DNA of 7,919 bases from assembly GCA_014239225.1 (NCBI GenBank), contig JAAZZI010000031.1, forward strand, positions 1 to 7,919. The letters are read 5' to 3'. The stretch comes from Gammaproteobacteria bacterium (GTDB lineage Bacteria; Pseudomonadota; Gammaproteobacteria; Eutrophobiales; Eutrophobiaceae). A program made the position numbers and the translations under genes. Within the stretch, counting starts at the first letter, position 1, and every line of letters begins with the position of its first letter. The notes under the pieces were generated by a model. It ran no database searches. It was not told where the DNA came from and saw only the letters and a program-made list of their open reading frames with translations. Shown here piece after piece: positions 1 through 5,157 of this stretch.

Positions 1-1294
1 AATGATGGATGCTCTTATTGCAACACATAATATGATTCCTACAAACGAACCTTCTGAGGCTAGTCTAATCTTATTAAATACTTGTTCAATTCGTGAAAAG
101 GCACAAGAAAAGGTCTTCTCTCAACTAGGTAGGTGGCGAGCTTTTAAAAAATCTAATCCTGATCTAGTTATTGGTGTTGGTGGCTGTGTTGCAAGTCAAG
201 AAGGACATGGCATTCTGGAACGAGCCCCTTTTGTAGATATCGTATTTGGTCCACAAACTCTACACCGACTTCCAAAAATGTATTCTAATGTAATACTAAA
301 TAGAAAACCGATTGTTGATATCTCGTTCCCAGAAATAGAAAAATTCGATTGCCTGCCAGAACCAAGAGCAGATGGGCCAAGTGCCTTTGTTTCTATCATG
401 GAAGGTTGTAGTAAATATTGTAGTTTTTGTGTTGTTCCATATACGCGAGGGGAAGAAATAAATAGATCTTTTAGCGATATCATTAATGAAGTCACATTAC
501 TTGCGAATCAAAATGTAAAAGAAATTAATCTTTTAGGACAAAATGTCAATGCCTATAGAGGACAAATGGAAAACGGGAAGATATGTGATCTCGCATTACT
601 TATCGAATGCGTATCAAAGATTGATGGTATTGAACGTATTCGTTTTACAACTTCTCACCCAGTTGAATTTTCAAATAACTTGATTGATGCTTATAGGTGT
701 GTGCCAGAACTTGTTGATCATTTACATTTACCAGTGCAGAGTGGATCAGACCGTATTTTGGCTTTGATGAAGCGAGGCCATACTTGCCTAGAATATAAAA
801 ATAAAATTAACAAGCTCCTTGATATAAGGCCAAATATAAGTATATCCTCTGATTTTATTATTGGTTTTCCAGGAGAAACGGAAAAAGATTTCGAGGATAC
901 AATGAATTTAATTAATGATATTGGGTTTGATCATTCGTTTAGCTTCATATATAGCGCACGTCCAGGCACACCTGCAGCCTCACTACCTGATGACACCCCT
1001 TTAAATGTAAAAAAAGAACGTCTTTTGATATTACAAAATCGGATAAATCAAAAAACTGCAGAAATAAGTACTGCTATGGTTGGCAATATTCAAACTATAT
1101 TAGTTGAAGGAACTTCAAAGAAAAGTATTGATGTGCTTTATGGTAGAACTGAGAATAATCGAATTGTTAATTTTCATGGATCTCGAAATCTAATTGGAAA
1201 TTTTATTGATATAAAAATTACTGAAGCACTACCAAATTCTCTACGCGGAGTACAGACAAATAAAAATAAACTTGACCAAGTCGCTAACCTCTAA
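1..1294 (+). CDS. miaB: tRNA-2-methylthio-N6-dimethylallyladenosine synthase MiaB, 5'-truncated by the window edge
   Basis: MiaB is a radical SAM enzyme that adds a methylthio group to i6A37 of tRNAs reading UNN codons. It carries two 4Fe-4S clusters and acts in the cytoplasm. The frame opens at base 2 and the first visible residues (MMDAL) align with about residue 22 of E. coli MiaB, so roughly 20 N-terminal residues lie outside the window. They include the GCQMN cysteine, first of the three N-terminal cluster ligands. The other two are visible: C28 in NTCSIREKA and C62 in GGCVASQEG (numbered from base 2). The radical SAM triad CxxxCxxC is C136, C140 and C143, followed by VVPYTRGEE. The radical SAM barrel continues through LLGQNVNA, LHLPVQSGSDRIL and DFIIGFPGET. 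A TRAM RNA-binding domain spans about 358-420 (ILVEGTSKKS, GRTENNRIVNF). The C-terminus is shorter than in E. coli. The first visible ATG codons are internal, not starts. ybeZ follows after 3 nt. Confidence 0.97.
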   Translation, partial: MMDALIATHNMIPTNEPSEASLILLNTCSIREKAQEKVFSQLGRWRAFKKSNPDLVIGVGGCVASQEGHGILERAPFVDIVFGPQTLHRLPKMYSNVILNRKPIVDISFPEIEKFDCLPEPRADGPSAFVSIMEGCSKYCSFCVVPYTRGEEINRSFSDIINEVTLLANQNVKEINLLGQNVNAYRGQMENGKICDLALLIECVSKIDGIERIRFTTSHPVEFSNNLIDAYRCVPELVDHLHLPVQSGSDRILALMKRGHTCLEYKNKINKLLDIRPNISISSDFIIGFPGETEKDFEDTMNLINDIGFDHSFSFIYSARPGTPAASLPDDTPLNVKKERLLILQNRINQKTAEISTAMVGNIQTILVEGTSKKSIDVLYGRTENNRIVNFHGSRNLIGNFIDIKITEALPNSLRGVQTNKNKLDQVANL

Positions 1295-1297
1295 TTT

Positions 1298-2275
1298 TTG
1301 ATTACTACTATAAACACGATAACTTCTAACGAACTTCTACTTGAGCCGGTTGACAATAAACGTCTATCGAATCTTTGTGGTCCTTTTGACAAGCACATGC
1401 GTCAAGTAGAACGTTTCTTTGGGGTAGAAATAAGTAATCGTGGTAATAATTTTCATATAAGTGGTAGCCCAGAATTGATAACCCTTACCGAAAATCTCTT
1501 AAAAGAAATGTATGCTGTAACAGAAACCGAGCCGTTATCTTCAGAAAATATTCATCTCTATCTAAAGAGCTTTGATATTGATAATGAAATTGATAATAAA
1601 TGTGCAGATGAAATTACGATTAAGACAAAACGAGGATTAATTCGTGGGAGAACGAATAACCAAAAAAAATATCTTTCAAACATAAAAAATCATGATGTTA
1701 ATTTTGGAATTGGTCCTGCTGGTACTGGAAAAACATATCTGGCAGTCGCTTGTGCGATTGCTGCAATGGAACAAGATATCGCGAGAAGACTAGTATTAGT
1801 TAGACCAGCAGTAGAGGCGGGTGAAAAATTAGGTTTTTTGCCGGGCGACCTTGTACAAAAAGTTGATCCTTATTTACGCCCACTATATGACGCTCTATAT
1901 GAAATGCTTGGATTTGAAAAAGTTTCAAAATTAATTGAACGAAATGTTATTGAAGTTGCGCCTTTAGCATTTATGCGAGGTAGAACACTTAATGAAGCAT
2001 TTATCATTCTTGATGAAGCGCAGAATACAACAATCGAACAAATGAAAATGTTTTTAACACGTATTGGTTTCAATTCAACTGCCATTATAACAGGAGATAT
2101 AACCCAAATAGATTTACCGACAGGAAAAATATCTGGGCTTAAACATGTTATTGATATTTTAAAAGATGAAAAAGAAATTAGTTTTACTTTCTTTAAATCT
2201 CAGGATGTTGTACGTCATGCTTTGGTTGCAAGAATTCTTAATGCATATGAAAAATTTGAGAACAATTCAAAATAA
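1298..2275 (+). CDS. ybeZ: PhoH-like ATPase YbeZ
   Basis: This is a PhoH-family P-loop ATPase of 325 residues. In E. coli, YbeZ is a partner of the rRNA-maturation protein YbeY. An N-terminal KH-like segment (about 10-75, with DNKRLSNLCGPFDKHMRQVE) precedes the ATPase core (about 115-320). Walker A is GPAGTGKT at 139-146, with K145 and T146. Walker B is FIILDEAQ at 235-242, with D239 and E240. A sensor-like ITGDITQIDLP follows. The start is a TTG three bases after the miaB stop. That stop (1292-1294) is in frame two codons upstream, so the gene cannot begin earlier. The next in-frame ATG, in KHMRQVE, would remove the conserved LEPxDNxRLxxLCGPFD block. No Shine-Dalgarno-like sequence precedes the TTG, so translation is probably coupled to miaB. 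The length fits gamma/betaproteobacterial YbeZ. Confidence 0.95.
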   Translation: MITTINTITSNELLLEPVDNKRLSNLCGPFDKHMRQVERFFGVEISNRGNNFHISGSPELITLTENLLKEMYAVTETEPLSSENIHLYLKSFDIDNEIDNKCADEITIKTKRGLIRGRTNNQKKYLSNIKNHDVNFGIGPAGTGKTYLAVACAIAAMEQDIARRLVLVRPAVEAGEKLGFLPGDLVQKVDPYLRPLYDALYEMLGFEKVSKLIERNVIEVAPLAFMRGRTLNEAFIILDEAQNTTIEQMKMFLTRIGFNSTAIITGDITQIDLPTGKISGLKHVIDILKDEKEISFTFFKSQDVVRHALVARILNAYEKFENNSK

Positions 2276-2304
2276 TATCTATTTGACTTATTGATAATAG
2301 ATAT
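2275..2304. repeat. Perfect 9-bp inverted repeat around the ybeY start
   Basis: The arms ATATCTATT (2275-2283) and AATAGATAT (2296-2304) are perfect reverse complements separated by 12 nt. The left arm starts on the last base of the ybeZ stop, and the right arm covers the first two bases of the ATG at 2303. The alternative TTG start at 2291 lies in the loop. As RNA it could form a hairpin hiding the ATG, but the stem has only one G-C pair and would be weak. Repeats of this length are expected by chance in AT-rich DNA, so any function is inference. It lacks a U-tract and is not a terminator. Confidence 0.4.
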
Positions 2305-2764
2305 GAATCTTATGATTGATATTCAAAAAATCTCTAGTCTTAATTCACTTCCTGAGAATGATTCAATTATTAAATGGGCTAAGAAAGCACTTGATAAAAA
2401 ATACAAAGAAGCTGAAATAGTAATTAGAATTGTTGACGCGAATGAAAGTCGAGAACTCAATAAGATATGGTGTAAAAAAAACTATGCAACAAATGTTTTG
2501 TCTTTCCCTATCTCCAAACCTATTAAACAGGCGCCAAATCTTTTAGGTGATGTTGTAATCTGTGCCAACCTTGTTGTTACGGAGGCTAAGGAACAAAATA
2601 AAAATATTGATGAACATTATGCTCATTTGATTATACATGGGATATTACATCTACAAGGTTATAATCATCAATCTCAGGATGAGGCAAATATTATGGAAAG
2701 CAAGGAAATAAATATACTAAATAACTTAGGTTATAATAATCCTTATGAAATAAGGCCAAAATAA
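2303..2764 (+). CDS. ybeY: rRNA maturation factor / endoribonuclease YbeY, with Cys at the conserved Arg position
   Basis: YbeY is a zinc-dependent protein needed for 16S rRNA 3'-end maturation and 70S ribosome quality control; it has been described as a single-strand endoribonuclease. With the ATG at 2303 it has 153 residues, close to E. coli (155). The zinc motif HGxLHLxGYxH is present, with H112, H116 and H122 matching E. coli H114, H118 and H124. NVLSFP (64-69) and LLGDVVIC are also conserved. Two departures stand out: C57 sits where E. coli has the conserved Arg59, and N121 replaces the Asp of the usual GYDH. The start is uncertain. An in-frame TTG at 2291 would add four residues and an in-frame ATG at 2312 would remove three; none has a convincing ribosome binding site. 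I chose 2303 because it is the upstream ATG and gives the family's usual N-terminus. It follows ybeZ by 27 nt, in the same reading frame. Confidence 0.94.
   Translation: MNLMIDIQKISSLNSLPENDSIIKWAKKALDKKYKEAEIVIRIVDANESRELNKIWCKKNYATNVLSFPISKPIKQAPNLLGDVVICANLVVTEAKEQNKNIDEHYAHLIIHGILHLQGYNHQSQDEANIMESKEINILNNLGYNNPYEIRPK
2752..2755 (+). promoter_or_regulatory. Weak Shine-Dalgarno (AAGG) for corC
   Basis: An AAGG tetramer lies inside the last codons of ybeY, 11 nt before the corC ATG. The match is short and the spacing somewhat long. It is the only recognisable ribosome-binding-site-like sequence before a gene in the plus-strand run, and it favours the ATG at 2767. Confidence 0.4.
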
Positions 2765-2766
2765 TA

Positions 2767-3630
2767 ATGCAAAATAAAAAACAATATATTTATCAAAAAA
2801 TATTTAGATTTTTTTTAAATCTTTTAACACAAGAACCGCCTAATCGTGAGGGATTGATAGAGATTTTAAGAAATGCAGAAAATAGAAATCTACTCGATGC
2901 TGATGCATTATTAATGATCGAAGGTGCATTACATGTCTCAGAAACTCATGTTCGAGATATTATGGTTCCTCGTGTTCAAATGATCATTATTGATAATAAT
3001 GCTAAACCAGAAGAAATACTTAGAAGTGTGGTTGAATCCGGCCATTCAAGATTTCCCGTTATCGGTGACACAAATGATGAAATTGAAGGTATTTTATTAG
3101 CTAAAGACTTATTAAATTATTATGCCGATCCCGATAAAAATTTTGACATAAAAGATATGATGAGGCCGACTGTCTTTATCCCGGAAAGTAAACGCTTGAA
3201 TGTATTATTACGAGAATTTCGTATGAGTCGCAACCATATGGCGATTGTTGTAGATGAATATAATGGAGTTGCCGGTCTAGTAACGATTGAGGATGTCATC
3301 GAAGAAATTATTGGTGAAATAGAAGACGAGCATGATCACGAGGATAATGAAATAAATATTAATACTCATGACAATAACCGTTATACCGTCAAAGCTTTGA
3401 CACCGATTAGTGAGTTTAACGAATTTTTTAACGCAGAAATTCATGATAATGAATATGATACAGTTGGCGGTTTTGTTATAAACACATTCGGGTATTTACC
3501 AAAACGTGGTGAAATTATTGATTTCGAAAGATTTAATATAAAAATTCTTCGGGCAGATAAAAGACGTGTACATCTTATATTATTTACACAAATTGATTCG
3601 GGTAATTTATTAGAGAATAATTCCAAATAA
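2767..3630 (+). CDS. corC: CorC/YbeX family CBS-domain protein
   Basis: This 287-residue cytoplasmic protein matches E. coli CorC/YbeX (292 residues) in layout. That protein was named for a role in Mg2+/Co2+ efflux with CorA and has more recently been tied to ribosome metabolism, which suits its place after ybeY. Two CBS domains are visible: about 66-120 (IMVPRVQM, GHSRFPVIG, EGILLAKDLL) and about 130-185 (MAIVVDEYNGVAGLVTIEDVIEEIIGE, split here only by eye). A His/acidic linker (about 186-202, EDEHDHEDNE) leads to a CorC_HlyC transporter-associated domain (about 203-276, with YDTVGGFVI and FGYLPKRGE). It lacks the DUF21 membrane domain of longer CNNM/CorB relatives and has no clear membrane helix. 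CBS domains in this family bind adenine nucleotides, but the ligand cannot be read from sequence alone. The gene starts 2 nt after the ybeY stop with an ATG and is probably translationally coupled. Confidence 0.93.
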   Translation: MQNKKQYIYQKIFRFFLNLLTQEPPNREGLIEILRNAENRNLLDADALLMIEGALHVSETHVRDIMVPRVQMIIIDNNAKPEEILRSVVESGHSRFPVIGDTNDEIEGILLAKDLLNYYADPDKNFDIKDMMRPTVFIPESKRLNVLLREFRMSRNHMAIVVDEYNGVAGLVTIEDVIEEIIGEIEDEHDHEDNEININTHDNNRYTVKALTPISEFNEFFNAEIHDNEYDTVGGFVINTFGYLPKRGEIIDFERFNIKILRADKRRVHLILFTQIDSGNLLENNSK

Positions 3631-3651
3631 TTAAATATACGTCTATAAAAT

Positions 3652-5157
3652 TTGTTAAAAAATTTATTTGAAAAGATTTATATAAAAAGATTATGCGCTT
3701 TTTTCTCAGGCGGGTTAGTTCCTTTCGCATTCTCACCATTTGACTTTTATTTTTTTAGTATATTTTCATTATCTATTCTTTTTTATTTATGGTCAAAAAC
3801 TAAGACTGCTCGTGAATCTTTTATTTTAGGGTACCTATTTGGTTTTGCAATGTTTGGAATTGGTGTTAATTGGCTACATATAAGTATCAATCTTTTTGGC
3901 AATGTGCATCTCATTCTTTCTCTTCTTATTACATATTTATTTATTGCCTTTATTGCTCTGTATCCGGCTTTATGTGGATACATAGCAGTAAAATATTTTA
4001 AATCTTCTCTTTTTGTATGTATGCCGATATTGTGGGTAATATCTGAGTGGTTGCGTGGATGGATTTTTACTGGATTTCCTTGGTTAAATATTGGAACGAG
4101 TCAAACTGATAGTATATTAATTAATTTTGCTCCTATAATAGGTGACTATGGTATTTCATTAATTGTCTGTATTATTTCAATAACAATATTAAAGATAATT
4201 TTCTATAAAAATAGACAAAGATTTATAAGCTTATCCTTGCTGATAATAATTTTTTTATCATCATTAGTCTTGAATAAAATAAATTGGACAAAAAATAATG
4301 GAACAACCTTGAACGTTGCATTAGTTCAAGGTGCAATACCACAAGAAATTAAGTGGCAACCCGATCAAGATGAAAAATCATATGATATCTATATGAGACT
4401 TAGTGAGCCGTTCTGGTCATCAGATCTTATAATATGGCCAGAAACTGCTATTTCTTCAAAATATCATTTAGCTAATAATTTTATTGAAAAAATAGATCAA
4501 AAACAAAAAAACTCTAATGCATCCTTTATGACTGGTATTGTAAATGAAGATACATCTACTAATACCTATTTTAACAGCATACTCCTTGTAGATGGTAATC
4601 ATCATTTCTATAACAAAAACCATCTTGTTCCTTTTGGTGAATATTTACCACTCAAAGAAAAATTAAACCGTTTTTTTCACTTTTTTAATATACCAATATC
4701 TAATTTTTCATCTGGTGAATTTAAATTAAAGAATTTTGAAACAAATAAGGGAAACTTTGGTATGAGTATTTGTTATGAAGCTGCTTTTGGGAATCAAATT
4801 AGTCGTTCACTGCCAGAGGCCAATGTACTGATCAATGTTAGTAATGATGCGTGGTTTGGTGATTCAATGGCTCCCCATCAACATCTACAAATTTCAAGAA
4901 TGCGCGCAATTGAAAGTGGTCGTTACTTTTTACGTGCAACAAATAATGGAATATCAGCTATTATTGATAATAGAGGAAAAGTAATTTCCCGCTCCCCGCA
5001 ATTTAAAGAGTATACGTTAAATTCAGATGTGAAATTATTTATTGGCGCTACGCCTTACAGTAAATATGGTAATACGTTTCTATTATTATTTTGTACGTTA
5101 TTCCTTTTTATCAATCTTATATTGAATTGGAAATTCAATAAAAAAGTGATTATATAG
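3652..5157 (+). CDS. lnt: Apolipoprotein N-acyltransferase Lnt
   Basis: Lnt is the inner-membrane enzyme that transfers an acyl chain from a phospholipid to the N-terminal cysteine of apolipoproteins, the last step of lipoprotein maturation. The protein has 501 residues, near the usual ~510. About 210 N-terminal residues form several membrane helices, including WLRGWIFTGFPWLNIG. A periplasmic carbon-nitrogen hydrolase domain (about 219-460) and a final helix (about 474-493) follow. The catalytic triad is complete: E264 (IIWPETA), K322 (NKNHLVPFGE) and C374 (SICYEAA), matching E. coli E267, K335 and C387. E330, W235 and SNDAWFG are also conserved. The start is a TTG: an in-frame TAA at 3646-3648 leaves one codon before it, and the next in-frame ATG is near residue 67, inside the membrane domain. 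No Shine-Dalgarno is visible. It lies 21 nt after corC and overlaps the convergent antiporter gene by 8 nt. Confidence 0.97.
   Translation: MLKNLFEKIYIKRLCAFFSGGLVPFAFSPFDFYFFSIFSLSILFYLWSKTKTARESFILGYLFGFAMFGIGVNWLHISINLFGNVHLILSLLITYLFIAFIALYPALCGYIAVKYFKSSLFVCMPILWVISEWLRGWIFTGFPWLNIGTSQTDSILINFAPIIGDYGISLIVCIISITILKIIFYKNRQRFISLSLLIIIFLSSLVLNKINWTKNNGTTLNVALVQGAIPQEIKWQPDQDEKSYDIYMRLSEPFWSSDLIIWPETAISSKYHLANNFIEKIDQKQKNSNASFMTGIVNEDTSTNTYFNSILLVDGNHHFYNKNHLVPFGEYLPLKEKLNRFFHFFNIPISNFSSGEFKLKNFETNKGNFGMSICYEAAFGNQISRSLPEANVLINVSNDAWFGDSMAPHQHLQISRMRAIESGRYFLRATNNGISAIIDNRGKVISRSPQFKEYTLNSDVKLFIGATPYSKYGNTFLLLFCTLFLFINLILNWKFNKKVII
5150..5157. other. Tail-to-tail overlap of lnt and the antiporter gene
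   Basis: The lnt stop TAG occupies 5155-5157. The antiporter stop, read on the minus strand, occupies 5152-5150, so the two coding regions share 8 nt. No GC-rich hairpin with a T-tract is visible in either direction near the junction. Both transcripts therefore seem to run into the opposing gene before ending. Confidence 0.9.

Noticed and set aside
2..7. ATGATG at the left edge as the true miaB start
   Set aside because: The protein would lack the family's first cluster cysteine (GCQMN) and begins in mid-alignment at about residue 22 of E. coli MiaB. Edge truncation is the simpler explanation.
196..495. Minus-strand open frames inside miaB (196-495), ybeZ (1870-2085), corC (3441-3626), lnt (3783-3983), and a second minus-strand frame inside the antiporter gene (5569-5757)
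   Set aside because: Each is a shadow of a confidently identified gene and shows no recognisable domain.
3644..3651. TATAAAAT just before lnt, resembling a -10 box
   Set aside because: A start site 6-8 nt downstream would fall inside the lnt coding region. The hexamer 17 nt upstream (TTCCAA) matches only half of a -35 box, and AT-rich gaps give such matches by chance.
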